NCBI GenBank assembly: GCA_937892915.1
Contig: CALBIC010000016.1
Location: forward strand, 1-64,000
Source: UBA5972 sp002430125
GTDB taxonomy: Bacteria > Pseudomonadota > Alphaproteobacteria > Rhodobacterales > Rhodobacteraceae
Direction: 5' to 3'
DNA length: 64,000 nt
The notes under the pieces were generated by a model that worked only from the letters and a program-made list of their open reading frames with translations, had not been told where the DNA came from and did no database searches. The position numbers were made by a program, and so were the translations under genes. Numbering within the stretch: the first letter of the stretch is position 1; each line of letters begins with the position of its first letter. This document shows, in pieces, positions 33,078-42,288 of the stretch.

Positions 33078-33961
33078 ACTAAAGCGGCAAGTTTGGCGGG
33101 TTGAAAGCTTTGAGCGGTGCCAATGGCGACCACCTGGCTGTCGGTTCTGGGGGGGATGGGATTGCATTGCCATTGCGCCCCGGCGCGTTGCACGGCGAAA
33201 GTTTCGCCGTCTTTTGTGGTGACATGGCCTTTGAGACGCAGGCAGCCGGAGGCGTTCATTGTTGACGCGGTGTTGAGCGTTTCAGGGTCAAGGCGGGCCG
33301 GGCCCTGATAGGACCACGTGGCGTATTCGGTGCCGTGGTCATGATGGTGTTTGTGGGCCAGTTCAGGGCGGTCGCGCAGGCCAAAAAGGGTTTCGGTGCG
33401 CAGTGCAGCACTTGAAACATGGATCGGGATGCCGGGAGCGGTGACGGCCAATTGATCGACAAGGTCTGCGACCTGATCCGGGGGTACCAGATCGGTTTTG
33501 GTCAAAATAAGCAGGTCAGCCGCCTGAATTTGCCGCAACAAGCTGTCGGCCAGAAACGGATCACCCAAGGAATACGTGAAATTTACGCAGTCAATTAAGG
33601 TGGCGCAGCGGTCGGCCCGAAGGTCCGGTTCGGCCATCGCTATTTGCAGGATTTTGCTTGGGTCAGCGACGCCGGAGGTTTCGATGATCAAACGGTCCGG
33701 GCGTGGCTCGGACGTCAAGATCTTGTCTATTGCGTCGTAAAGATCGCCGCCGATGGTGCAGCACACGCAGCCATTTGTCAGCGCAATCGTGTCGCCGGTT
33801 TTGTTGATGATCAGGCTTTCATCAATGGCGATTTCGCCGAAATCATTGACCAAAACCGTGATCGTCTGACCCAAGGGTCGCGCAAGAATTGCGTTCAGCA
33901 ATGTGGTTTTGCCGGCCCCCAGATAGCCGGTAATCACCGTTAGCGGCAGCGGGTCTGTCAT
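33071..33961 (-). CDS. CobW/COG0523 family GTP-binding metallochaperone
   Basis: The 296-residue protein is a G3E GTPase. It has Walker A GYLGAGKTTLLNAIL (residues 12-26), the metal-binding NGCVCCTIGGDL (CxCC) near residue 65, ETSGVADP (Walker B region) and TKTD (the NKxD equivalent). A His-rich stretch HKHHHDHG and a C-terminal CobW_C domain follow. Such proteins deliver zinc, cobalt or another metal to client enzymes. Its start overlaps the stop of the amidohydrolase by four bases, which points to that enzyme as client; this is inference. Confidence 0.92.
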   Translation of the reverse strand: MTDPLPLTVITGYLGAGKTTLLNAILARPLGQTITVLVNDFGEIAIDESLIINKTGDTIALTNGCVCCTIGGDLYDAIDKILTSEPRPDRLIIETSGVADPSKILQIAMAEPDLRADRCATLIDCVNFTYSLGDPFLADSLLRQIQAADLLILTKTDLVPPDQVADLVDQLAVTAPGIPIHVSSAALRTETLFGLRDRPELAHKHHHDHGTEYATWSYQGPARLDPETLNTASTMNASGCLRLKGHVTTKDGETFAVQRAGAQWQCNPIPPRTDSQVVAIGTAQSFQPAKLAALVS

Positions 33962-35586
33962 AGCAGTTGAACCTGCCCCCCAAGGACGGTGCCCAGCACG
34001 GGTACGTCTTTCAGCGCCATCGGGTCTACTGCCAGCGGGTCGTCGCCCAGTATTACGAAATCGGCGAATTTGCCGGTTTCAATCGAGCCGACATCGCCGT
34101 CCATATGCATCGAATAGGCCGCGCCAATGGTGATCGCGCTGAGTGCCTCGTGGACGGTAAGGCGTTGATATTTACCGAGAATACGCCCCTGCGGGGTGAC
34201 GCGATTCACAGCGCACCAGGCGGTGAACAACGGGTTCAGCGGGGTGACCGGAGCGTCGGAATGGATGGTCATTGGCACGCCGTGATCAAGGGCTGACCGG
34301 CAGGCATCCATCCGCAATGCGCGGTCCGGGCCCTGGGTGACTTCGTAATGTTTATCGCCGAAATACCAGATGTGATTGGCAAACAGGTTGACGCCAAGGC
34401 CAAGCGCTTTGATGCGGCGAAACTGCGCCTCGTTAATCATTTGGCCGTGCTGCAAGGTGTGGCGGTGATCGGCATTGGGGTATTTGCGCATCGCGGCCTG
34501 AAAGCCGTTGATCGCTACTTCGGAAGCCTCGTCACCGTTGGTGTGGACATGGATCTGGATGCCTGCCGCGTGGATCACCTCGATCATGTGGTGCATCACT
34601 TCAGGTGGGTTGTTCCAGATGCCGTTGGGGGCGCCGTTGACATGGCCGGGCCATTTCATCCGGCTGGTATAGCCTTGGATCGAGCCATCGGTCATCAGCT
34701 TGACCATGCCGATTTTAAGCTTGTCATGCGACAGTTTTTTCAGCCCCGGCATGCGGGCGACGATTTCTTCGGGTGGGGCCATGAGGCCGCTGAGGGCAGG
34801 CACCAGCCGGATCGGAAATTCGGCGGATTTGGTGACGCGCAGCACGTGTTCCAGATCATCATCCGGCAATTCAGCCACCAGATCAGCCGAGGTTGTGACG
34901 CCGACATATTGCGCCAGCCGTCCGTAATCCATCAGAGCGCGTTCGGTGCGGGCGATGGCGCGCAGGTCGAACTTGGCACGGCGCGACACCGGGAACATTG
35001 CGGCCATTTCCTGTAATTCACCGTTGGGCGTGCCGTCAGCAAAGCGGGCGACGCCTTCGACGTTGGTGTTGCGGTCATAATTGGCCGAGGCCAGACCGGC
35101 GGAATTGGTTGTCAGCAAATGGCCGTTGGAATGCAGCACGATGATGGTGCGTTCGGTGCTTACCTGATCCAGATGTTTGCAGTTCAGCCGTTCGGTGGGC
35201 AGAAAGATCGGGTCAAACCCCCAGGCGCAAAGCGGCTCGCCAGCGGGCAGTTTCGCCTCGGCCTCGCGCAGGGCTGTGATAACATCTTCGACATTCTTTA
35301 AGCCCGGCCAGACTTTGCCGTTTGGATCGCGGGCATCGTAAAAGCCGGTATAGGTAAAGGCCCAGATTGCCCCCGCCATCAGATGCGCGTGGCCTTCGAC
35401 AAAGCCGGGCATCAACACAGAATCAGCCAGCGAGGTGTCAAGCTGCCCGCCGCCCCAAAAATCGGCGCAATCCGCCCCGCCAACCGCCAGAATACGGCCG
35501 TCTTTGACCGCGACATGCGTGGCCACCGGGCGATTCGGGTCCATTGTGATGATTTTACGTGCGGTGAAAATGGTAATATTGGACAT
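33958..35586 (-). CDS. Amidohydrolase of the YtcJ-like (amidohydrolase_3) family
   Basis: A 542-residue cytoplasmic metal-dependent hydrolase. It has PGFVEGHAHLMAGAIW (HxH metal motif near residue 67), KLMTDGSIQGYTSRM, IQIHVHTNGDEASEVAI and MTIHSDAPVTPLNPL (late Asp). This is the family of N-substituted formamide deformylase and related exo-amidases; the substrate is unknown. GGAGG five bases upstream fixes ATG 35586. It is translationally coupled to the cobW gene, divergent from a LysR gene, and near a peptide-type ABC importer that may supply its substrate. Confidence 0.9.
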   Translation of the reverse strand: MSNITIFTARKIITMDPNRPVATHVAVKDGRILAVGGADCADFWGGGQLDTSLADSVLMPGFVEGHAHLMAGAIWAFTYTGFYDARDPNGKVWPGLKNVEDVITALREAEAKLPAGEPLCAWGFDPIFLPTERLNCKHLDQVSTERTIIVLHSNGHLLTTNSAGLASANYDRNTNVEGVARFADGTPNGELQEMAAMFPVSRRAKFDLRAIARTERALMDYGRLAQYVGVTTSADLVAELPDDDLEHVLRVTKSAEFPIRLVPALSGLMAPPEEIVARMPGLKKLSHDKLKIGMVKLMTDGSIQGYTSRMKWPGHVNGAPNGIWNNPPEVMHHMIEVIHAAGIQIHVHTNGDEASEVAINGFQAAMRKYPNADHRHTLQHGQMINEAQFRRIKALGLGVNLFANHIWYFGDKHYEVTQGPDRALRMDACRSALDHGVPMTIHSDAPVTPLNPLFTAWCAVNRVTPQGRILGKYQRLTVHEALSAITIGAAYSMHMDGDVGSIETGKFADFVILGDDPLAVDPMALKDVPVLGTVLGGQVQLL

Positions 35587-35647
35587 GCGGCCTCCGCTGG
35601 GTTTTGGGGAACGGTAAAAGGCTTTCATTCATCGGGAAAATGGATTT

Positions 35648-35656
35648 AACTTGGTA
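35648..35656. promoter_or_regulatory. AACTTGGTA motif upstream of LysR
   Basis: AACTTGGTA occurs here, 27 bases before the LysR start, and again at 36680-36688 before the substrate-binding protein gene. It is a candidate regulator half-site shared by the two promoters. Confidence 0.3.
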
Positions 35657-35682
35657 GAAAGCCCGGTTTTTTGGGGGAAGCG

Positions 35683-36642
35683 ATGCGATTCACGTTAAAA
35701 CAATTACGCTATCTGGACGCGGCGGGGCGCACCGGGTCGATTGCCAATGCTGCTAATGAACTCAGCATTTCGCAATCATCAGTGACGGCGGCGATTGATG
35801 CGCTTGAAGCCGAGCTGGGGTTTGACATATTCCTGCGGATGCCCGCCAAGGGTATTCGCGCCACGCCAAGCGGGCGCGAGGTGCTGGCAATGGTGACGCG
35901 GTTTTTGGCCGAAGCGCGCGGGCTTGAGAACGATCTGGCCTCGGTTTCCGGTGATCCGGTCGGCACCCTTCGGCTGGGGTGTTATGCGACGGCAGCGCCT
36001 TTTGTGCTGCCACCGTTGTTGAAAGAATTCGCGCGGCGTTATGCCGGTATTCGTATCGAAGTACGCGAAGGCGACCTTACCTGGGTGCAAGAGCAATTAA
36101 GGGAGGGCGAGGCGGATATTGCCCTGACCTATCGCCGTTCGCTTGATCCGGGGCTGGATTTTGTGCCGCTGTTTCGGGCGCGGCCTTATGCGATTTTATC
36201 GTCTGACGATCCGTTGGCTGCCAATGCCGAAGTTTATCTGGCTGATTTGTGCAAACTGCCGATGGTCATTCTGGACCTGCCGCAAGCGACGCAGTATTAT
36301 TCCAGTTTGTTCCAAGAGCGCGGCCTGAAACCCCGGATCGCACATTCCAGCAAAACCTCGGAAATGGCGCGGGCTTTGGTGGCGGGCGGGTTTGGATTTT
36401 CGATCCTGAACATCTGCGATCCGACCAATCAGGAAGCGGTTTCAGGCTATGCCTGCCGCCCGATTGCCGACGACATAGAGGCGCCGTTTTTTGGCATTGC
36501 CCAACCGGGCGGTGCGCGCAGACCGGCAATCGTAGAAAGGTTTATCGACATGTGCAAAGCTATGGCAGCGCAGGGGGTGTTTGACGGGTTAACAGTGTTT
36601 CCCGTCCGATACCCGCAAAAAACTGTGGAAGTCGCCCCATAA
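35683..36642 (+). CDS. LysR family transcriptional regulator
   Basis: The 319-residue protein has the standard LysR HTH (residues 1-60: LKQLRYLDAAGRTGSIANAA, NELSISQSSVTAAIDALE) and a full effector domain (LGCYATAAPFVLPPLLKEFA). ATG 35683 is preceded by GGGGGAA; a TTG twelve bases earlier lies within that ribosome site. It is divergent from the amidohydrolase and lies 86 bases upstream of the ABC transporter operon, so it probably regulates one or both. The effector may be the imported compound. Confidence 0.92.
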   Translation: MRFTLKQLRYLDAAGRTGSIANAANELSISQSSVTAAIDALEAELGFDIFLRMPAKGIRATPSGREVLAMVTRFLAEARGLENDLASVSGDPVGTLRLGCYATAAPFVLPPLLKEFARRYAGIRIEVREGDLTWVQEQLREGEADIALTYRRSLDPGLDFVPLFRARPYAILSSDDPLAANAEVYLADLCKLPMVILDLPQATQYYSSLFQERGLKPRIAHSSKTSEMARALVAGGFGFSILNICDPTNQEAVSGYACRPIADDIEAPFFGIAQPGGARRPAIVERFIDMCKAMAAQGVFDGLTVFPVRYPQKTVEVAP

Positions 36643-36679
36643 AACCTATTTTCCTAGGGGTACGGGCGTTGTTAGCTTA

Positions 36680-36688
36680 AACTTGGTA
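36680..36688. promoter_or_regulatory. AACTTGGTA motif upstream of the ABC importer operon
   Basis: Second copy of the nine-base word seen at 35648-35656, placed 40 bases before the substrate-binding protein start. Confidence 0.3.
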
Positions 36689-36728
36689 CCATCTGACTGC
36701 CAGAGAATTCCAAAACAGGGAGAATGCA

Positions 36729-38309
36729 ATGAAACTAACCAGACGTTTGATGCTGGGAACCGCTGCGGCTTTGATGGCCGTATCGATCACCAGCGGGTCG
36801 ATTTCGGCCCAAACCAAAGGCGGCACGCTTGTGATCGCCTCTACTCAGGTGCCGCGCCACCTGAACCCGGCGGTTCAGTCCGGTACGGCAACCGCTGTTC
36901 CCGGCACGCAGATTTTTGCGTCGCCAATCAGGTACACCGATGACTGGACGCCGCAGCCTTATCTGGCTGAAAGCTGGGATATCTCGGATGATGGCCTGTC
37001 GGTAACGCTGCATCTGGTTAAAGGTGCGAAATTCCATGACGGTGTGCCGATTACCTCGGCAGATGTTGAATTTTCGATCATGACGGTGAAGGCAAACCAC
37101 CCGTTCAAGTCGATGTTCGCCCCGGTGGAAGCAGTGGAAACACCTGACGCCAACACCGCCATAATCAAACTCAGCCAACCACATCCGGCCTTGATGCTGG
37201 CGCTGTCCGGTGCGTTGTGCCCGATTATCCCCAAGCATATTTACGGTGATGGTCAGGATATCAAAACCCATCCGGCAAACTCGGCCCCGGTTGGATCCGG
37301 CCCGTTCAAGCTTGAAGAATTCAAAGCCGGCGAGCAGATCACGCTGGTGCGTAATGATGATTTCTTCATCAAAGACCGGCCATATCTGGATAAAATCGTC
37401 ATCCGGATCATCAAAGACCCGTCGGCCCTGATGATCGCGATGGAAAACGGTGATGCGGATATGTATCCGTTCGTGGCCTCGTCAACCGAAATCAAGCGGC
37501 TTGAACAAGTTGAAGGTATCAGCCTGACAACCGAAGGCTATGCTGGTGTTGGCCCGATCAACTGGCTGGCATTCAACACCGCCAAAGCGCCGTTTAATGA
37601 TGTGCGTGTACGTCAGGCGATTGCTTACGCGATGGACCGTGACTTTGTCGTCAATGCCCTGCATCGCGGCACCTCCAAAGTGCAGCGCGGCCCGATCATT
37701 GAATCAAGCCCGTTCTTTAATCCGAACATCCCGGCTTATGACGTTGATTTGGACAAAGCGAATGCTCTGCTGGACGAAGCAGGCCTCAAGCCCGGTGCCG
37801 ACGGTATGCGCGCCACGATGACGATTGATTATATCCCCGGCCCTCCTGAACAGCAGAAAACGGTTGCAGAATATCTGAAATCGCAGCTGAAAAAGGTTGG
37901 CCTTGATATCGTCGTGCGGGCTGCACCCGACTTCCCGACTTGGGCTGGTCGCGTGTCAAAGCACGATTTTGATATGACGATGGATGTCGTGTTCAACTGG
38001 GGTGATCCGGTTATCGGGGTTCACCGCACTTATCTGTCAACCAACATCAAAGAGGGCGTGATCTGGTCCAACACCCAGTCCTATGCCAACGCGCGGGTTG
38101 ACGAGTTGCTGAACGCTGCTGCGGTCGAAGGTGACCCGGTCAAGCGCAAGGCACTTTACGACGAGTTCCAGATGATCGTTGGCGAAGAAGTCCCGATCTA
38201 TTGGGTCAACTCGCTGCCTTATCACACAGCCTATCGTGATAGGGTCGGCAATGTGCCCACTTCGATCTGGGGCACCATGCAGTCGATGGACGACGTTTAC
38301 ATCAAGTAA
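36729..38309 (+). CDS. ABC transporter substrate-binding protein, family 5 (peptide type)
   Basis: Periplasmic receptor of a dipeptide/oligopeptide-type importer. The 526 residues start with a signal peptide (MKLTRRLMLGTAAALMAVS, cleavage probably after ISAQ near residue 32). The SBP_bac_5 fold follows: GGTLVIASTQVPRHLNPAVQ, YLAESWDISDDGLSVTLHL, and LNWLAF-like INWLAFNTAKAPFNDVRVRQAIAYAMDR (split INWLAFNTAKAPFND and VRVRQAIAYAMDR). GGGAG lies eight bases before ATG. The ligand may be a peptide, an amide or another solute; the adjacent amidohydrolase favours an N-acyl compound. Confidence 0.94.
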   Translation: MKLTRRLMLGTAAALMAVSITSGSISAQTKGGTLVIASTQVPRHLNPAVQSGTATAVPGTQIFASPIRYTDDWTPQPYLAESWDISDDGLSVTLHLVKGAKFHDGVPITSADVEFSIMTVKANHPFKSMFAPVEAVETPDANTAIIKLSQPHPALMLALSGALCPIIPKHIYGDGQDIKTHPANSAPVGSGPFKLEEFKAGEQITLVRNDDFFIKDRPYLDKIVIRIIKDPSALMIAMENGDADMYPFVASSTEIKRLEQVEGISLTTEGYAGVGPINWLAFNTAKAPFNDVRVRQAIAYAMDRDFVVNALHRGTSKVQRGPIIESSPFFNPNIPAYDVDLDKANALLDEAGLKPGADGMRATMTIDYIPGPPEQQKTVAEYLKSQLKKVGLDIVVRAAPDFPTWAGRVSKHDFDMTMDVVFNWGDPVIGVHRTYLSTNIKEGVIWSNTQSYANARVDELLNAAAVEGDPVKRKALYDEFQMIVGEEVPIYWVNSLPYHTAYRDRVGNVPTSIWGTMQSMDDVYIK

Positions 38310-38314
38310 ACCAC

Positions 38315-38342
38315 ATGGCCGGGCCTTAAATGGCCCGGCCAT
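38315..38342 (+). terminator. Stem-loop between the binding-protein and permease genes
   Basis: ATGGCCGGGCC (38315-38325) and GGCCCGGCCAT (38332-38342) form a perfect 11-bp stem with a 6-base loop, five bases after the stop codon. No T-run follows, so it more likely stabilises the upstream message end and lowers downstream expression than ends transcription. Confidence 0.65.
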
Positions 38343-38357
38343 CCTGTTGGGGGAATT

Positions 38358-39341
38358 ATGCAAACATTGGGCTACATTGCGCGGCGTCTGGTTTATGGCG
38401 TCATTTTGATGCTTTGCGTCGTGATCCTGAATTTTTTTCTGATCCACGCGGCGCCGGGTGATCCGGCTGATGTGATCGCTGGCGAAATGGGTGGTATTAC
38501 CGCCGAAATGCTGGCCGAAATTCGCGCCACCTACGGGCTGGACCAGCCGGTGTGGATGCAGCTTTTTATCTATCTCAAGCAAATCTTCAGCCTTGATTTG
38601 GGAACCTCGTATTTCTTTGACCAACCGGTTACCAAGCTGATCGGCGCACGGGTCGGCCCTACGATCCTGTTGGTGTTGGCGGCACAGGTTCTGTCGATCA
38701 CTATTGGCGTGGCGATGGGCGTTCTGGCCTCGCGCAAACCGAACGGCTGGGTGTCGGGCTTTGTCGGCGTGTTTTCGACCCTTGGCTATGCCCTGCCGGT
38801 GTTTTGGATGGGCATCATGCTGATCATCCTGTTTGGCTCGTGGATCCCGCTTTTCCCGGTTGAAGGTATGTATTCCGCCCGGTTCGATGGCGGTTTGATT
38901 GCGCATTATATTGATGTAACCCACCACCTTGTTTTGCCCGCCATGACGCTGGCAATCATCTTTCTGGCGCAATATGCACGCCTGACGCGCGCCTCGATGA
39001 TCGACGTTCTGGGCGCGGATTATGTGCGCACTGCGCGGGCCAAGGGTGTGCCGGAAATGCGGGTGATCTTTTCGCACGCCCTCAGGAATGCGGTGCTGCC
39101 GATCCTGACGGTCGCCGGTTTGCAGTTTGGCAATCTGGTATCAGGCGCTTTGCTGGTGGAAACGGTTTTCAACTGGCCGGGCATGGGGCGTCTGGCTTTT
39201 GACAGCATCCTAAGGCGCGATTATCCGACGGTTATGGGGGTGCTGATTATCGGATCAGCCATGGTTGTGGTCGCCAATATCATCACCGACCTCAGCTATC
39301 GTTTGGCTGATCCACGTATTCGCACCGGAGGGTCAAGATAA
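38358..39341 (+). CDS. ABC transporter permease, DppB type
   Basis: Inner-membrane permease of 327 residues with about six helices. It starts LGYIARRLVYGVILMLCVVI and has the DppB/OppB loop HAAPGDPADVI with IRATYGLDQPVWMQL. The EAA-like coupling motif is DYVRTARAKGVPEMRVIFSHALRNA (split DYVRTARAKGVPEM and RVIFSHALRNAV). The stop overlaps the next start by one base. It follows the binding-protein gene across a stem-loop. Confidence 0.94.
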   Translation: MQTLGYIARRLVYGVILMLCVVILNFFLIHAAPGDPADVIAGEMGGITAEMLAEIRATYGLDQPVWMQLFIYLKQIFSLDLGTSYFFDQPVTKLIGARVGPTILLVLAAQVLSITIGVAMGVLASRKPNGWVSGFVGVFSTLGYALPVFWMGIMLIILFGSWIPLFPVEGMYSARFDGGLIAHYIDVTHHLVLPAMTLAIIFLAQYARLTRASMIDVLGADYVRTARAKGVPEMRVIFSHALRNAVLPILTVAGLQFGNLVSGALLVETVFNWPGMGRLAFDSILRRDYPTVMGVLIIGSAMVVVANIITDLSYRLADPRIRTGGSR

Positions 39342-40207
39342 TGGTCGAACCGGCAAAAGCCTTGAAACCTGTGTCGCCACTTGGCGAGGCATGGCGGATG
39401 TTCCGGCGCAACAAACCGGCGCTGATGGGGGTGGCAATACTGAGCTTTATCGTCGGTTTTGTGTTTTACGGCATATTCTGGGGCGGCGATCCATACGAGA
39501 TCGTCTGGGCGCCCCACACCGCACCGGGCGAGGACGGCTTTCTGTTTGGCACCGATTATCTGGGCCGCAATCTGATGACCGGATTGCTGACCGGCGGCGC
39601 GCCGACAATAGCCGTTGGCGCGGCGGCAGCGGCGTTGTCGGTGTTTATCGGCATATCATTGGGCGCAACTGCGGGGTATTTCGGCGGCTGGGTCGATAAC
39701 CTGTTGATGCGGATCACTGAATTTTTTCAGGTGCTTCCGGCCTTGCTGTTTGCGATGGTTCTGGTGACCCTGTTTTCCCCCAGCCTGACGACGATTGCTT
39801 TTGCCATTGGCGTGGTGATGTGGCCGCAAACAGCGCGGCTGACGCGGGCGGAATTCCTGAAAATCCGTGAGCTTGAATATGTCACCGCGGCACGTGCTAT
39901 CGGGGCGAAAGACGGGCGGATCATGTGGCGGGTTATCCTGCCAAACGCGCTGCCACCTTTGATCGTGTCGGCGACTTTGACGGTGGGGGTTGCGATTTTG
40001 TTCGAGGCAGGTCTGTCGTTTCTGGGTCTGGGTGATCCCAATGTGATGTCATGGGGACTGATGATCGGGTCGAACCGCGAATATATTCTGGATGCGTGGT
40101 GGCCGGTGACATTCCCGGGGCTGGCGATTTTCCTGACGGTGTTCGCGGTCAGCCTGATTGGAGACGGTCTGAACGACGCGTTTAATCCAAAACTGAGGGA
40201 GCGTTAA
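39341..40207 (+). CDS. ABC transporter permease, DppC type
   Basis: Second permease, 288 residues. It has the N-terminal RNKPALMGVAILSFIVGFVFY helix, the FGTDYLGRNLMTGLLTGGAP motif characteristic of DppC/OppC, and the EAA-like YVTAARAIGAKDGRIMWRVILPN. It starts on the last base of the DppB-type stop (ATAATGG), so translation is coupled. Together with the preceding permease it forms the translocation channel. Confidence 0.94.
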   Translation: MVEPAKALKPVSPLGEAWRMFRRNKPALMGVAILSFIVGFVFYGIFWGGDPYEIVWAPHTAPGEDGFLFGTDYLGRNLMTGLLTGGAPTIAVGAAAAALSVFIGISLGATAGYFGGWVDNLLMRITEFFQVLPALLFAMVLVTLFSPSLTTIAFAIGVVMWPQTARLTRAEFLKIRELEYVTAARAIGAKDGRIMWRVILPNALPPLIVSATLTVGVAILFEAGLSFLGLGDPNVMSWGLMIGSNREYILDAWWPVTFPGLAIFLTVFAVSLIGDGLNDAFNPKLRER

Positions 40208-40208
40208 G

Positions 40209-41195
40209 ATGGCCCCTTTGTTAGAAGTCAAAGACCTCAAGGTCGAGTTTTCCACCCGATATGGCAACGTCACCGCGCTTGATGGGGTGTCGTTTGAACT
40301 CAACGCAGGCGAAACCCTGGGCGTGGTTGGCGAAAGCGGTTGTGGTAAGTCGATCACCGCTTTGGCCGTGATGGGGCTGATCCCGATGCCGCCGGGGCGT
40401 ATCGCTGGCGGCTCGATAAAGTTTAAGGGCGAAGAACTGATCGGCGCGCCGGAAAGCCGTCTTCGCCAGTTGCGCGGCGCTGAAATCGGGATGATTTTTC
40501 AGGAACCAATGACCTCGCTCAATCCGGTGTTTCGGGTTGGCGACCAGATCGCCGAGGCGATCCTGTTGCATCAGGGCGGCAGCAAGGCCGAGGCGCGTGC
40601 GCGGGCGGTTGAATTGCTGAAAACCGTCGGCATTCCGGAACCGGACCGCCGGGCGCGGGCCTATCCGCATGAATTATCCGGCGGCATGCGCCAACGGGTG
40701 ATGATCGCGATGGCAATGTCGTGCCGCCCGCAGGTGCTGATTGCGGATGAACCCACCACGGCGCTTGATGTCACAGTGCAGGCGCAGATTTTTGATCTGA
40801 TGCGCGAAATTCAGCAGGAATTCGGCGTCGCTATCATCATGATCACCCATGATATGGGGGCGATCAGTGAAATGGCCGACCGGGTGGCGGTGATGTATGC
40901 GGGCAAGATGATCGAAGAAGGCTCGGCTGATGCGATACTGGACAGTCCGGGGCATCCTTACACCAGCGGCCTGATCGGGTGCATTCCGATCTTAGATCAG
41001 GCGATTGCCTTGTCTGACAGGCCGCCACCATTGGCGGAAATCCCCGGCGTGGTGCCGCCGTTGCATTTGCTGGGGGCCGGTTGCGCCTTTGCGGAACGCT
41101 GTAGTCAGGTGCACGATGCCTGCACTGTCTCGCCGGTTTTGATCGGGGCGCCGCATGCGGTGGCTTGCCATGCTTATGCTGCGGGGAAAAGTTGA
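40209..41195 (+). CDS. ABC transporter ATP-binding protein, DppD type
   Basis: Nucleotide-binding subunit of 328 residues. It has Walker A GESGCGKSITAL (about 39-50), the Q-loop FQEPMTSLNP, signature LSGGMRQRVMIAMA, Walker B VLIADEPTTALD and the H-loop ITHDMG. A C-terminal oligopeptide-transporter domain follows, with CAFAERCSQVHDACTVSP whose cysteines may carry an Fe-S cluster, as in DppD. It starts one base after the permease stop and overlaps the next gene by one base. Confidence 0.95.
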   Translation: MAPLLEVKDLKVEFSTRYGNVTALDGVSFELNAGETLGVVGESGCGKSITALAVMGLIPMPPGRIAGGSIKFKGEELIGAPESRLRQLRGAEIGMIFQEPMTSLNPVFRVGDQIAEAILLHQGGSKAEARARAVELLKTVGIPEPDRRARAYPHELSGGMRQRVMIAMAMSCRPQVLIADEPTTALDVTVQAQIFDLMREIQQEFGVAIIMITHDMGAISEMADRVAVMYAGKMIEEGSADAILDSPGHPYTSGLIGCIPILDQAIALSDRPPPLAEIPGVVPPLHLLGAGCAFAERCSQVHDACTVSPVLIGAPHAVACHAYAAGKS

Positions 41196-42175
41196 TGGAC
41201 CAGATAACCCCGTTGTTGGATGTGAAAAACCTGTCGGTCCGCTTTCAGATGCCGGGTGGTGGATTGTTCGGCCCAAAGCGTTTTCTGCACGCGGTGCGCG
41301 ACGTTTCATTTTCCGTTGCTCGTGGCCGCACCTTGGGACTGGTGGGCGAAAGCGGGTCGGGTAAGACCACCACGGCCATGTCGGCAATCAGGCTGGCCCC
41401 GTCCTATCAGGGCGAAGTGCATTTCAACGGCAACGACCTGCTGCAACTTGATCCCGAAGCGATGCGACAGGAGCGTCGCAACTTGCAGGTGATCTTTCAG
41501 GATCCGTATTCCAGCCTGAACCCACGCGACCGCGTAGGCGCAATTGTCCGCGAACCGCTTGATTTGCTGGGTATTGGCACCGTCGAGGAACGCGGGGCGC
41601 GTGTCAGCGAATTGTTTGGCCTGGTTGGATTAAGGCCGGACCAGATGTCATTGTTCCCACATCAGTTTTCCGGCGGCCAACGTCAGCGGATTTCAATTGC
41701 ACGCGCCATGTCCACCAATCCCAGCCTGATCGTCTGTGATGAACCGGTTTCGGCACTTGACGTCGCCATTCAGGCGCAAATTCTGAACCTTTTAAGGAAG
41801 TTACAGGACGAACTTGGTCTAAGTTACCTGTTTATCAGTCATGACCTTGGCGTGGTGCAGTTTATCTGCGACGACATTGCTGTGATGTATCTAGGACAAG
41901 TGGTGGAATATGCCAGCCGTAAGGAAATATTCGGCAGTCCCAAGCATCCTTATACGCAAGCTTTGCTGGATTCAGCGCCCTCGCTGGCGCGGCGAAAATC
42001 CTCGGGATATAAACGTCAGGCGGCGGTTTCCGGTGATCCACCCAGCCCGGTGAACATCCCGCCGGGATGCGCCTTTGCCGGGCGTTGCCCTAAATCACAA
42101 GCACGGTGCGATACGGACAGGCCGGTTTTGACGGCGGACGCCGGGCGCTCGGTTGCGTGTCATTTCCCGAACTAA
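41195..42175 (+). CDS. ABC transporter ATP-binding protein, DppF type
   Basis: Second ATPase, 326 residues. It has Walker A GESGSGKTTTAMS, Q-loop FQDPYSSLNPRDRVG, signature FSGGQRQRISIARAM, Walker B LIVCDEPVSALDVAIQ, H-loop FISHDLG and the C-terminal GCAFAGRCPKSQARCDTDRP cysteine motif. ATG 41195 overlaps the preceding TGA (TGATG), so I prefer it to an ATG 30 bases upstream. It completes a five-gene importer operon starting at 36729. Confidence 0.95.
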   Translation: MDQITPLLDVKNLSVRFQMPGGGLFGPKRFLHAVRDVSFSVARGRTLGLVGESGSGKTTTAMSAIRLAPSYQGEVHFNGNDLLQLDPEAMRQERRNLQVIFQDPYSSLNPRDRVGAIVREPLDLLGIGTVEERGARVSELFGLVGLRPDQMSLFPHQFSGGQRQRISIARAMSTNPSLIVCDEPVSALDVAIQAQILNLLRKLQDELGLSYLFISHDLGVVQFICDDIAVMYLGQVVEYASRKEIFGSPKHPYTQALLDSAPSLARRKSSGYKRQAAVSGDPPSPVNIPPGCAFAGRCPKSQARCDTDRPVLTADAGRSVACHFPN

Positions 42176-42288
42176 AGCGGCTTTCGTAAGGTTTGATTGG
42201 GCATTTACGCAATTAGCGAACCCCAAGATTGGCTTGTTTTGACCGACAAGGTGCTTACAGTCGTAGAAACGGCATAAGCAGGGCGGCG

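Noticed and set aside
38037..39077. Long minus-strand frame opposite the receptor and permease genes
   Set aside because: It spans two real genes and the stem-loop between them; composition is that of an antisense shadow.
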